NCBI GenBank assembly: GCA_030490835.1
Contig: CM059972.1
Location: 17,213,764-17,277,763, forward strand
Length of the DNA stretch: 64,000 nucleotides
Source: Annona cherimola
Lineage: Eukaryota; Streptophyta; Magnoliopsida; Magnoliales; Annonaceae
Direction of reading: 5' to 3'
Shown here: positions 46,127 through 57,562 of the stretch, in pieces
How positions within the stretch are numbered: the first letter of the stretch is position 1
Layout of the letters: each line of letters opens with the position of its first letter
Position numbers and translations under genes: made by a program
Notes under the pieces: generated by a model
Databases searched by the model: none
Told to the model about the DNA's origin: nothing
What the model saw: only the letters and a program-made list of their open reading frames with translations

Positions 46127-48939
46127 TAGGGGTGCACATGGGTTGGGTTCAACCCAGAACCCATCCATTTAAACCGGGTTAGGGTTGGGTTGGGCTGAAA
46201 GACGGTTTGAGAAAATCGGGTTGGGCTCAAACTGTTTTTGAATTGGGTTGCAGTCGGGTTGAAAAGTCAACCCATTTGACCTGTTTTTCCATCTCTTGCG
46301 GAGATCGAAAACACTGCCGAACGAATTGAGGAAGCTTGCTTGAATCTGGCCGGAATCAAGGGAGGGAAAGAGGCATAGGGCTGCCAGATTTTTGCATGGC
46401 TTGCTGGAAACCTGGAATTTTGCTGAAGCCGCCGGAATTAATGGTTGCCATCGATGCTTTCATGGGTAGAGAACAGAGATGGTAGAAGCATTGAAAGCGG
46501 TACTCTGGCTGTTCACAAATTCTGTACACATGCAATCAAAAAATACAATCTGAACCCTTGACTCATCTGTAGCATTTTGTTGCCAGAATTTTAGCAAAAG
46601 ATCCATATTTAAAATTTTTGCATAAAATTTTTATTAAATGAAGCTTTTCATAATAAAAGGGTGAAAATTATTAAAATTTTAAAAAATATATATGAACAAA
46701 AATCAAGATAGGAGCAAAATAGTTGGGTTTTTCCCAAATATACCCATCACGTTTGATTATAATTTTAAATATACTCACTACGTTTCAAAAATTAGAGACA
46801 TACCTACTATGTTTGCGCATAATCCCAAATATGCCTACTCCGTCGGTGTCAATTAACTTACAAGCCATCTACTGTACTTTGGGTCTAATTTTTTTAAATA
46901 CCTAAAATACCCTCGGTGATAAATGGATATGCACCATCGAAGCACCAAATACTAGTGTATGGTGCTCCATCATCCCAAACCCAGTTAAGCTTGATTGTCA
47001 TCGCCCCCGTCGTAGATCGAGCAACCACCTTCTCTCGTGAAAATGCATCTGTGTTGCCCTTGTTACATCCCTGCTACAATTTTGTTGTGCCCAACAGGTC
47101 GTTTGGTGCCTGGATTGTCGCTGGCCACCTGATGGGTCGTTTGCACAGGTATGATGACGAAGAGGAACAGATGGGCGTCGCCGTCTATGCGAATCTGGAA
47201 TGGGATTTGTCCATCTTTCCCTTCTTGGAATTTGACGGCTAGAAAAGACAATTGAGAAAGCTGGCAATGAGGCTGCTTGCAGATACGGGCTGCCCTGTCT
47301 TCTCCATGTCGCTGTAAATCTTGGAAGTCGTCGATGCCTTGCCATGGAAGAATCCGTCTCGCTTGGAAATCTTCTTTCTTAGAGAAGCATTGTTCTACGT
47401 TTGTGGGAATTGGGTCTTCTACGGAGGGAATTGGAGAGGCTTTTCGTGCCTGAATTTGGTTCGGATCGGTTTCAGTCACCAGGATTGGACGGACTCGACT
47501 TCGGAAGAGGAAGAGAAACCAAAGCCACCGCTATAGCTTGATTCGGAAGAGCTGGAGCTGGAGTCGAAGAGCACAAGCTTTTGATTTCTCGGAGATCTTC
47601 GAGACCCATTTCGGAATTCGACGGTTTCAGCCCAAACCGCAGCCTTAAGCTCTTCTGCTTGTCTACCATTGTTCTATTTTTTCCTCAAACTTTCTCCATA
47701 GAAGACCATCTCTAGTTTCGCCTCTTCCTCTAAGTTGAGTTCGCCCTCGTCGATAGAACGGTAGATAGCGTCGATCCCACCACAGATCCGGCAGCCATCC
47801 TTGTCTCATGAAAACCCATCTCCGTGAAGGTGGCCATCACCGACAATCAACTGCTGTCGTTGCAGCCACCATCTTTGCTGTTTCCGATGGGGATAAAATG
47901 TTATAGTTGAAAATCGAATGGGCTCAATGCATTTGTCCATTTGTGCAATTAAAAGCATGGGATGTGGTTCATGCCGGTTGGGATCATATCCAATCATTAG
48001 ATTTCATTGTTGTGAGGCAGACAAACGGGATGTTTTCCCGGTAGCTCATGAGAAGGCTGGGTTTGTGAAGGGCTTGACTGGGCGGTCGAAGATCATAATT
48101 TTCGAATTAGAGCGCATCCCTTTTATATTTATCTGATCCGTGTGATTTAATGGAGACTTTTCGGAATCCACGGAGAAAGTGCGGTTGAATGTTTCAGGGG
48201 AGGGAGGAGCAACATTTTTTGGACATGGGACACATTTTGGTTATGGGTATTTTAGTAATTTTATACATTTTCTAACATCGTTTTCACGTATCTTTAATCA
48301 AATGGGCATATTTGGAATTATGCACAAACGTAGTGGATATATCTAAGATTTTTGAAACGTAGTAGGTATATTTAGAATTATAGTTAAATGTAATGGATAT
48401 ATCCGGGAAAAGCCCAAAATAGTTCAATAAGAAATTTTTTGTTGAAGTTACAAATTATGTGTATGTTATTTTATTATTTGAGCAGTCTTAGCATGATTTT
48501 TGTATATCAGAAAGGTGAAAATCCAGGCAGTTCGATATCTAGACACTTCGGGTTAGTTTTGGGTCAAGGCAGGTCAAAATGGGTTAAAGCAGGTTCAGAC
48601 ATGGTTAACCCGCGCCCATCTGTTGGAATTGAAACACGGGTCTAAAATCTTAACCCGCCCGCCCCACAAGATCAAAATCCTTACCCCTACTCTTTTAAAA
48701 ATCAGGACAGGGTGGGGTGAGTCATAGGTCGACTTGACCCTATTTTCGCCCATATTGTATATATCTTATTTTGTTATTTTTTATAATATAATTTTAATTA
48801 AATATATGATTGTAATAGAATTTTGTTGAAATTTTTTAAAATTTATTGTAATTGGCCAAATTCGGTTAAAAAGTGTGTTCATAGTTGAGTTGGATTGTGT
48901 TATAGGCTTTTAGAAATTGGGTTCCCACGTGCACCCTTA
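46127..48939. mobile_element. hAT-like non-autonomous element carrying a Mutator-like insertion
   Basis: Left end TAGGGGTGCACATGGG and right end reading inward TAAGGGTGCACGTGGG are inverted repeats. The 8-bp flanks CCTGCGAT and CCTGCCAC agree at six positions, consistent with an aged hAT duplication. Subterminal GGGTTGGGTT repeats match the style of the element at 19243. Without its insert it is about 1.1 kb and encodes nothing recognisable. Confidence 0.65.
46725..48415. mobile_element. Mutator-like element with captured GC-rich sequence (Pack-MULE candidate)
   Basis: About 110-bp inverted termini (CCCAAATATACCCATCACG left, inverse of the 48300-48415 region right) repeat a degenerate AAATATRCCYACTACGTTTG motif. 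A perfect 9-bp target duplication AAAATAGTT lies at 46716-46724 and 48416-48424, the Mutator signature. The interior (about 46980-48140) is GC-richer than its surroundings and exon-like, with short open frames on both strands, but no transposase. I do not recognise the source gene. Confidence 0.8.
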
Positions 48940-50240
48940 CCTGCCACGTATTATTCATATGCCCAAGCGTATGTAGATTAATATAAGCGAGAGGTTCGGA
49001 ATTTAAAATTTAAAATAGATTTTCATTAGATATCTAGTTATTCAAGATTGATGGCATGATAAAAAAGATTAGGCCAGTGCAAATCAAACTTTGAACTGAC
49101 ACACGGCCCAATCTAGCTAGTTTTATTTTTAAATTGGCTAATTCTGAGTATGATGAGAAGTTTATTTTCAATTATAACCATGCATTTGTAAACGAGTAAA
49201 TACAACCGCACATTTTTACCATATTTTTAAATATAACGATGTTTTCGTGAATTTTTTTATCTAAATATCCTTAGCTAGAACCTGAATTTCTATCCTCTTC
49301 TCGATTAACTATGTAAACAATGATTTTCATGAAATGTTGTCATAGGATGTGTTTATTTAACTACAAACCTTTGCCGAGCGTTAGTAGTGCCATTAGCACG
49401 GGAGGTTATCTTATTTTGGACAAGTCTGAGTTTGGATCTCAACCATCCATGAGTGAAGCTGTGTGTCTACATATTTCGTGTGTGGAGCAGCGAGTTTTCA
49501 TATTCTTTGTGTGAGAGATGTCTTTCCTACCCATGAGCTTTTATATAAGTTTAATATACTGGGTGTTTTGCATATATGTAACTTAAACAAAAAAAAACTA
49601 TTAATCTTTTAAGCCAAAACTTTTTAATTTTTTTATAAAAAAAAATCTAAAATTTTTTACTCTTCACAACTATACTATTTTAATTATCACATTATACGTA
49701 ACTATCAATAGAACTGACTTATTTATTTTCTTTATTCCTCATCCTTATTCCTATTATATTATATTATTTTTTTCTATTTTAAAAACTTTTACACTTAAAA
49801 TTTTATCACTTTTCTAGAAAATGGTAGTCTTGAAACTAGGCGCACATCACATGGGGTAAGCGGGTTCAATGCTCTCGGGCGCATACACCTAATTTTTTAT
49901 TTTTTTTTCAAATTTTTTTTACACGAATGTTAATCTAATTGTATTTAACATGTATATCAATTTTTACTATTTTTGAAAATTTTTAGATATTTATTTCGGA
50001 TATTTAAAAATCAGTAAAATGCCACTGATTTTTAAAAATCCGAAATAAATATAAAAAAATCTCCAAAAACTATACAAATTGATATATATGTTAAATACAC
50101 TTAGATTAACAAGTTCATGAATTTTTTTTTTAAATTAAAAAATAAGTATATGCGCCAGAGGCACCTGATCAAAACTCGGGGCAAGCCCAGTTACCAAAAT
50201 GCGTGGTGGCTCCTAAGTTCAAAGTTTTTTTTCTCGATAT
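48940..50240. other. Intergenic DNA with MITE remnants
   Basis: About 49590-49840 is a decayed relative of the Tourist-like MITE at 41680 (ACTTTTT and CTTATTCC blocks). About 49890-50140 is a long palindrome of the same type as 42.0 kb (TTTTTACTATTTTTG, ATTTCGGAT and their inverses). No gene is seen. Confidence 0.5.
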
Positions 50241-50250
50241 ACTAAGTTTA

Positions 50251-50561
50251 CGTTTTTTTTTTTTTGATTGGTATATAATTACATATATCTCAACACATAT
50301 CATACTGAAGATCTGAATCATTCTTACAAATCTAGGCCACACATATTTTCCCAAAGAAATCTGGAGACATAGATCCACGAAAGAATTAGGAAGACATAGC
50401 TTCCAACCAACCGGGAGACCACCTGCTTCCACACCCCATCCACCCGGGAACCACCTGCTCCCGTTTATTTTTTTTTTGGCTGAAATCCCGAATGAGATTC
50501 GAACCTGCACTGACCGCCCGAACGTCCTTTTTGCGCCGCTGTCGGTGAAGCTCGGTTGGTC
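50251..50561 (-). mobile_element. tRNA-derived SINE with intact TSD
   Basis: On the minus strand the 5' end has a pol III A-box-like TGACCAACCGAGCTT and a B box GGTTCGAAT about 60 bp later. An unrelated body follows and the element ends in an A12 tail. Perfect 10-bp duplications ACTAAGTTTA lie at 50241-50250 and 50562-50571. Length 311 bp. It is non-coding and relies on LINE machinery. Confidence 0.85.
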
Positions 50562-50571
50562 ACTAAGTTTA

Positions 50572-52984
50572 TGTTTTAACCCAACATATTTGGGTAAAAA
50601 TTTGGGGCGTCGTCGTATTTAAAAACCCAGTGAAAATATGTGAAAATAGGGATTATGATTATGCTCAAAGAAAATTGGATGAACTTTGAGAACATTGTTT
50701 ACGGGTGGGGTTGAAATTTTGAGTTGACATTTTAGATTTTATTAATTTGTTTTGAAGATTTTGAAATGAATAGTTTTATGATAATTATAATTTTTAAATT
50801 TTAGTAGCGATACTAAAATTTATGAAATAACGGGAACAGAATCAAGAGACTGATAGATTTCATATTTGGAGTGGTGAATAAAAACTTACTTTCATTGAAA
50901 TTTATGGTAATTAATATTATATAAATGTATAGTGTGCCATAATAATTGCATATTATCACTCAAATATAGCTACTAAAAAGACTTTTTTCTAATTTCACCA
51001 TCCGAAAGTACGAAATTCAATTAGCCGTGGATATTCAGTTCTTATTCCAACCAAAAAAAATTATTCGATGCTTATTATATTTGAAATATGTATGCATACT
51101 TGAATTTTCTGTAAAAAAATATTAATATATAAAATATTAATGGTTCATGGGCTTTAACAAGTTAAATATACTTCAATAAAGAAATAAATTTGCTTAGTTT
51201 GGGCGTGCGTTAGGCTAGTGGAGTACGGTTGTAATATTTTTACAGACATTTTTTGATGGTTATCTTTTATAGACATTTAGCACATAAGATTATGCACTTC
51301 TTCATCCAAATAAATTTTTAAAAAGAATTGTGTGGCATTGTAGACCATGCCCTCGAGCTAGGCACCAGCAACTTTCGGAAATACACCAAGGTACATATAT
51401 CATCAGAAATTTGTGGATTATCTTGATCACAATCATTGTTCTTAATAAATAACTAGTGCACGATATGTGCTAGACTCAATTGAAATAATCGCATAAAGCT
51501 TGTCCCCACCTGGGAGGGGATCCTGCGGATGAAATGGAATATTATAAAAAATACATTTCTTATTTCAAAAAAATAGCAATTTATTTTTCCCTTTTACATT
51601 TATTTTTTTTCCAATTGTAAATTTAAAAAACACGGTTTTGATCTTATCTAACATCATTCCTGTACGATAAAATGTATTTTGACTCTTATGAACAAGCTTC
51701 AAACATTTTAATGGAGTTTATTCTAGATATTCTCCAATAAATGAAAATTTCTTAGAACTCCTTTATTGCCAATTTATCGTGTTGGTTTTCAAAAGAAAGT
51801 TTTGTGCTGGATTTTATGGACTTGATTTTATTACACTTTTATATATTGTCCCGGGGTTTTTATATCCATTCTTTTATAGTTTGGGTAAAATTGTGATCGT
51901 TCCATAGTATTTTAACTCAAAACCTTGTCTTCCTAGAAAAAAAATTCAAGAATTCACAGATCAGTAAATCACATTTATAGCCACCCATCAAGCAATCAGA
52001 TTAACCTATCGGTTTGAGATCCTCACCCGTCGCGCATTGCTGCCTCGATGTTGTGAAATTGGGCTGAACTGCATCTACTCTGGCCTAGTGTGTTAACCGA
52101 TCAAGGGTTGAATGAGTTAAAACCTAATTCTAACCTATTTAAAATATCCAACTATAATTCATTTATCAATCTATATTAAAAAAACTTCAACTTAACTCAT
52201 TTACAACTTATTTAGCAAACGAACTGAATGTCTAGATTTTGACTGATAATGATTTTGCAGGAAGAAAAAAGAAGATTTTTTTGGCGCAAGGAAAATAAAA
52301 ATAAGACAATAATTGAAAAATAGAATTAGAGTAACAGTGGAAAAATAAAAATTAAATGGCGGGAGGAAAAATTAGCGAGAAAAAATAACTAAGAGATTTG
52401 CACAATATAGCAGACTTTAATAGGCAAAACAAGTTGGATGAGTTAAATAAGTTAAACGGGTTGACGGGTTAAATGACTTAAATGAATTTATAGGTTATAA
52501 AATCCAAACTCTAATCCATTTATTTAATTAAATTATTTAATAAATTGGTGAATTATAACTTATTTATTTAAAAATCTCAATCCAATTCATTTATAAAATA
52601 CTGGTTAGCCCGTTGTTATCACTATTACCACCCGTAGCACTAGCACTAGCTCCAGCTCAGGTAGAAATTATCCGTTTCAGGCGAATAGATTGTAGCCTCG
52701 GCTACAATCTCTGCATCACATCACTGAGCAGAGCTGCCATTGCCGCAAAATCGACAGTCAAAAACCCACCTATCATCACAGTTTCCAATTATCGTTTCCA
52801 CTGTCGGCACAAAAACCCATCGCCGACAGCATTTTCCTCTTCTAAACCGGTCATGGAATCCATCGCCAACCAATCCCATCAGCTTGTCTTCATCATGCCC
52901 ACTGTCGGCCTCACCGCAAATGTAAACGGGAGAACACGGAGAAACGTCGAAAATGGGCCCGTTAGTCTGTTTTCCTGTTCATGA
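50572..52984. other. Intergenic DNA without recognised gene
   Basis: Mostly AT-rich. Around 52000-52560 there are GGGTTGA and AATGAGTTAAA-type repeats like the subterminal regions of hAT-like elements. A 123-codon open frame at 52613-52984 is GC-richer but resembles no family I know and has no gene context. Confidence 0.4.
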
Positions 52985-53091
52985 TGGTATTTAAGAGTGG
53001 GAACGGGGGCAGGACACACCGAATCAAGGTTTACCCAATAATGATTCTATTTTTTAAAAATTTATTTAACTTTATTTTTTTTTTACAGAGG

Positions 53092-53424
53092 CCGTGTCTT
53101 TTACAGCCGGGGGCATGACAGCCCAAAAACATATATTTTTTTCATGAACAAGTAAAGTTAGGTGTATTAAATCTATAAATCAAAATTTACCATTTTTCGA
53201 TGTTTGTAAATTTTTTTTTAACATAATGGCATTTCTGTAATTTTTTGGTCTCAGAAAATTATGAAAATATCATTGTGTTTAAAAATCTAAAAAAATACTT
53301 TAAAACATCTAAAAATGGTAAAACTTGGTATATAAATTTGATACACCTAACTTTACTTGTCCATGAAAAAACTGAAAAAAAATAAAAAATAAATGTTTTG
53401 GGACATGCAAATAATCATCTGGCT
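53092..53424. mobile_element. Long-palindrome MITE
   Basis: ATTTACCATTTTTCGATG, CATAATGGCATTT and their inverses (ATATCATTGTG, ATCTAAAAATGGTAAAAC) fold the element into one hairpin. It is closely similar in layout to 18871-19184. Exact ends are uncertain. Confidence 0.6.
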
Positions 53425-53570
53425 TTTTTATACTGAGTTGAGGTATGTGTGTTTTAATGACCTTATAACTTTTTTCCAATAGGTCTTGAATCAAACTTTA
53501 GGTTAGTCAAAGTTGATATTAGGACGATTAGTCAAGTAAACAATGTGAATTAAGCAAAATAATTTTAAAA

Positions 53571-53573
<3 letters not shown>

Positions 53574-53602
<29 letters not shown>
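53574..53602. repeat. (AT)n microsatellite
   Basis: Perfect AT dinucleotide run of about 14 units. Confidence 0.95.
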
Positions 53603-53604
<2 letters not shown>

Positions 53605-53933
53605 AACATAAGAACACACCTATAAGAAATTTAAATATTATATACTTTATTTTTTACTAGTTAAAAAAGTAAACATTATTACTAAACAAAAATTGAGTAA
53701 ATATAATATACCTTTATTAAAATATGTTAATAAAATATACTTTATTCAAAATGGAGTTTTAACATTATAAAAATAATGTTATAAATTAATAGTATTTTTT
53801 GCGAGAGTTTAAAAAATGATGAAAAAATTATAATTATGCACAAGAGTTATATGTATTTATGCAAATGTCTCTTATTGATTCTTATTTTGTTAATATAATT
53901 AATAATAAGTAATGTAAGAATTTTAAAAGAAAA

Positions 53934-54344
53934 GACTCTTACCAAATATACCCGTTACGTTTGTTCCTAATCCCAAATATACCTACTAATTTTGCAGTCA
54001 ATCTCAAAAACACCAAATCTGTAAATCAACGTCATTAGTTAATATGTGAAGTTACCAATATGCCCATTAAAATTTGAATATAATTGAAAATTTGAATGTC
54101 ATAACTTACCAATGCCTTAATTACATATGAGTTCTAAATTTAGAGAACTCTAGTTTCATTTTATTTTTTTATTATTTTATAATAGGGGTATTTTACATTT
54201 ATAAAAATTTAACTAACGATTTTCAATGGAATGGGCATTTTCGGAATTAATTGCAAAAGTAGTAGGTATATCTAAAAATTTAAAAATGTAGTAGATATAT
54301 TTGAAATTAAGATCAAACATAGTAAGTGTATTTGAAAAAAGCCC
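53934..54344. mobile_element. Short Mutator-like MITE
   Basis: The termini carry the same ACCAAATATACCCGTTACG / inverse motif as the element at 46725, with a 10-bp flanking duplication TAAAAGAAAA (53924-53933 and 54345-54354). At 411 bp it lacks the captured interior of the larger relative. Confidence 0.7.
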
Positions 54345-54480
54345 TAAAAGAAAATGAGAACGAGAATAAAAAAAAATGCTTGTGATTTATAATAATTTAT
54401 GCAATGATAATTAGGAATATCCAGGTCATGATCGACCTGTCCCAACTCTATTTTTGAATTCGGGAGCCAATTCGCATTTA

Positions 54481-55844
54481 AAATAACCTAACTTTGTGTA
54501 TTTACATTTTAAACATTGAGGTTCGCGTATTAGTATTTTAAACCATGTGAAGTTTAGTTTTTTTGCATTTTAGACCTTAAGCTTTAATGACTTTAAAAAT
54601 TACTGTTAAAATCTTGTAAGATGTCTAAAATATCTTTTATAAACTCTCTAATCTCACGGTGCTTACAATATTAAAAAATGCTGTTTTTTAAAATTTTAAT
54701 TTGCATATTCATATTTTAAACCATATGAAATTTAGTTTAAAATGCAAAATGTATTTTAGAAATTTTACAAGATTTTAATGGTAATTTTTAATGGCGTTAG
54801 GGCCGAGGATCTAAAATGCAAAAAAAACTTCATAGAGTTTAAAATGCTAATATGCAAAATTCATGTCTATAATTTATGATTTAAAATTAATTGTAAACAC
54901 GCATATGAATTGCAAAAATATTTATAGTTATGCCTTTGGCGAGTGAGTCTTTTGATTTTTAAAAGACTAAGATGCTTTTTGATAAATTCAAATACTTATA
55001 GCGTTTATTAATATGAATTTAGTTAATATATAAAAATACCATGATTGTATACCCTCAATCGTTCATTAATGTGAATTTTGGTTAATTTATAAAAATATCA
55101 TGATTGTATACCTCAATGGGCCCTAATCAATATAAATTATGATAAAATCGATTATAGTATCTAATCAAAGTAATTTTGATGTTAACTAAATTCACATCAA
55201 TAAATACGATGGATCGTTTGATTGATGGAAAATATTCTATTTTTAAAAAATAAGAGATTCACACTTCCTACATGCATAACTATAAATATTTTTAAAATTT
55301 ATAAATATATTTGCAATAAATTTTAAATCATAGGTATAAACACATGTAAAAATCGTCAGGGCAAGCGCAAATACCTAAAAAAATATTAACTTGGTTCAAT
55401 ATGAAAAATTATGTTAATTTTAAATCCTCAATGAGACGACTTGGGTTTGGGGGTACTAACGCCGTCATCAGGTCGGGCATTAGGATGGACGGTCGATCTT
55501 GCATAAGTCGAACACTGTGGCCCATCGGATTATATCTAGTATATATCTGCTATCGTCATCTAAATTCTAAAAATAATATCGGCAACCATAATCAGGTATT
55601 GAATGAAATACCCAACAGCGGACTAATAATCCCTTCCAAACTCTGCAGTGTAATCCACGGCCCGTGCAAAAATATGGAAATAGATCTGCTCCAAAATCCA
55701 TAATGTCTAAATTAATACCCTACAATAAATAGATTCTATTCAAAGATATCAAAATAGATTTTCCAAACAGAAATGAAAATCTCAGCTAGAAACCAAAAAT
55801 AGACTGCTTTTCATTCCACTCCTTACCTCAGGCCCTCAACTTGT
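54481..55844. other. Intergenic AT-rich DNA upstream of TPD1-like gene B
   Basis: Contains imperfect repeats (ATTTTAGACCTTAAGC-like blocks about 54520-54860; ATAAAAATACCATGATTGTA twice about 55030-55105) but no gene. The last few hundred bases presumably hold the promoter of the gene at 55898. Confidence 0.4.
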
Positions 55845-55853
55845 TATATAAAG
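55845..55853 (+). promoter_or_regulatory. TATA box of TPD1-like gene B
   Basis: TATATAAAG, 53 bp before the ATG, the same spacing as in gene A. Confidence 0.75.
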
Positions 55854-55897
55854 TCTTCCATCAGTCCCAGGTCTTGGGAACAAATAGGACCTAAGAT

Positions 55898-57562
55898 ATG
55901 GCTTCTTCCGCCGTGCTTTTCTGTGAAATATTCTTTGTTCTCTATCTCTGTTTCTTCCAACAAGGTTTGAGCAATGCCATCTCTCTCTCGTTTATATATG
56001 GTGTTTTCATATGTATAGTCCGTGTAGATCAAATCATCCAACTCTTTGCTTATAGAGTACTTGCCATATATTGAACGGGAATAATCCCATGCTGCATGGG
56101 ACCCGTGTATGTATTTTCGAAAATATTTTTATATGATTATGAGCCCCACTTTGATATATCTATACAAAATTTTTTAGCTAAGTGAAATGCATTTAAATAA
56201 AATAAATTTAAAATTTTTGAAAAAAATTATATAGACTTATCTAAGTGGGGCCCATAAGCATATAAAAATTTTAGAAAAAATATTGAATTGAATTATATGC
56301 ATAAAAATAGGTTCTTGTTTTATTTTGTCACCTACCATGGATGATCAAGCAACCGAAGGAGACAACTTTAATGGAGGGATAACGAGGAAAATATTCTCTC
56401 TATTAACTTTAAACTCTGTTTCATAAAAAAAAAAATTTTAAACTCTAGACCTCCTATCCTACACATACTTAATTCACTTTACTCAACCATGCACATGAAA
56501 TTAGGCTTCTTAATTGTCTGGTAATTTTAAAATAGAAAGAGCAATTTTACCCTATTACATGGTATCATATTTAAATCTAAAGCTCGATTTGGATAAGTTG
56601 TGTAATAATATTTCGGGTATACTTTTATATAACTCTTTCCATTTTCAATATCTCTATGGTTAATGAAAAAATTCACTTCATATATTATATTTATCACCAT
56701 TTATATTATTATGAAAATTCTTTTGTTTTTCTAATCTCATTGTACATGGGTCTTATCTACAACTATGTAAAATCAATTTAATAAAATGATTTAATTTTAA
56801 ATATCAGTTTTAAGTAGTATTTTCAATATTTAAATTTTCTAAAATATCATTATTATATGAATAAATAATTCTACAAAGCGTTACTACATTTTAATATATA
56901 TGAATGGATCTAAGTATTTTTCTTAATTTACATACGAATGTACTTATTTTTGAGCAAATGTTACCTATGCATATATTCAATTTGGATGAAACTTAGTCTC
57001 ATAATTAAATAAATAATGTTAAATACAATGAATGAATTTAATTTTTCATCAAATATCAAAATCTTAAAATTTGATAGAGTTATATGAAACTGATTATATG
57101 TGGCCTGATTACATAGAAACAGACTCATTCGTATATTATCATTTTTAGATCAAAATGTTTATTTTATTGACATCATCATCGACAATTATATTAATTTTAT
57201 AACCGCCCCTTTCACAAGAAATGAATATCGACGGATTTATGAAACATGTAGGTTGGGCTCAAACATGTGCGATCAACAGCATCCAGATCACAGAGACCGG
57301 AACAGGTCGGATGGTGGGAGGGAACTTTGAGTTTGAGGGGATCGTCACCAACATCTGCCGCTGCTCTCAGGCTAACTTGCTGGTCAGCTGCGGAGGATTC
57401 GACGGCACCGAGACAGACCCCAGCCTGATCAAGAAAGTCGACGATGATCACTGCCTCATCAACGATGGGAAGCCCATTCACGAACACGAGCTCATCAAAT
57501 TCAAGTTCGTGTCGTGGGGGCCGTTCACTTTTGTTCCACAGAGCTCCCAAATCAACTGCTGA
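55898..57562 (+). CDS. TPD1-like small secreted cysteine-rich protein B
   Basis: Exons 55898-55964 and 57252-57562 give 125 aa, with the intron at the same place and phase as in genes A and C (Gly codon after the signal peptide). The signal peptide is MASSAVLFCEIFFVLYLCFF. The mature chain starts GWAQTC and has six cysteines: TC, NICRC, SCGGF, HCL and the C-terminal Cys, which is also the last residue. An FEFEGIVTN block replaces the usual EFEVTITN. The protein is more acidic near DDDHCLINDGKPIHEHE than its paralogues, so it may have diverged in partner. The 1287-bp intron contains a palindromic insert at about 56090-56290. Confidence 0.9.
56090..56290. mobile_element. Palindromic MITE in the intron of gene B
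   Basis: The halves AATATTTTTATATGATTATGAGCCCCAC and the inverse GTGGGGCCCATAAGCATATAAAAATTTT pair almost completely. No open frame. Ends are approximate. Confidence 0.6.

Larger units (their letters stand above)
52985..54480. mobile_element. Decayed hAT-like copy with two nested elements
   Basis: GTGGGAACGGGGGCAGG, AATCAAGGTTTACCCAA and CAAAATAATTTTAAAAATTT follow the same order as the intact element at 19243. The relationship is broken by a palindromic MITE and a Mutator-like MITE. The right end near GACCTGTCCCAACTC is diffuse, so boundaries are approximate. Confidence 0.5.

Noticed and set aside
47063..47479. 138-codon minus frame in the Mutator-like element
   Set aside because: The opposite strand has equally long frames, no family is recognised, and it lies wholly within transposon cargo.
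52613..52984. 123-codon plus-strand frame
   Set aside because: No recognisable family, no promoter or exon context, and it lies in hAT-like repetitive surroundings. Kept only as a possible captured fragment.
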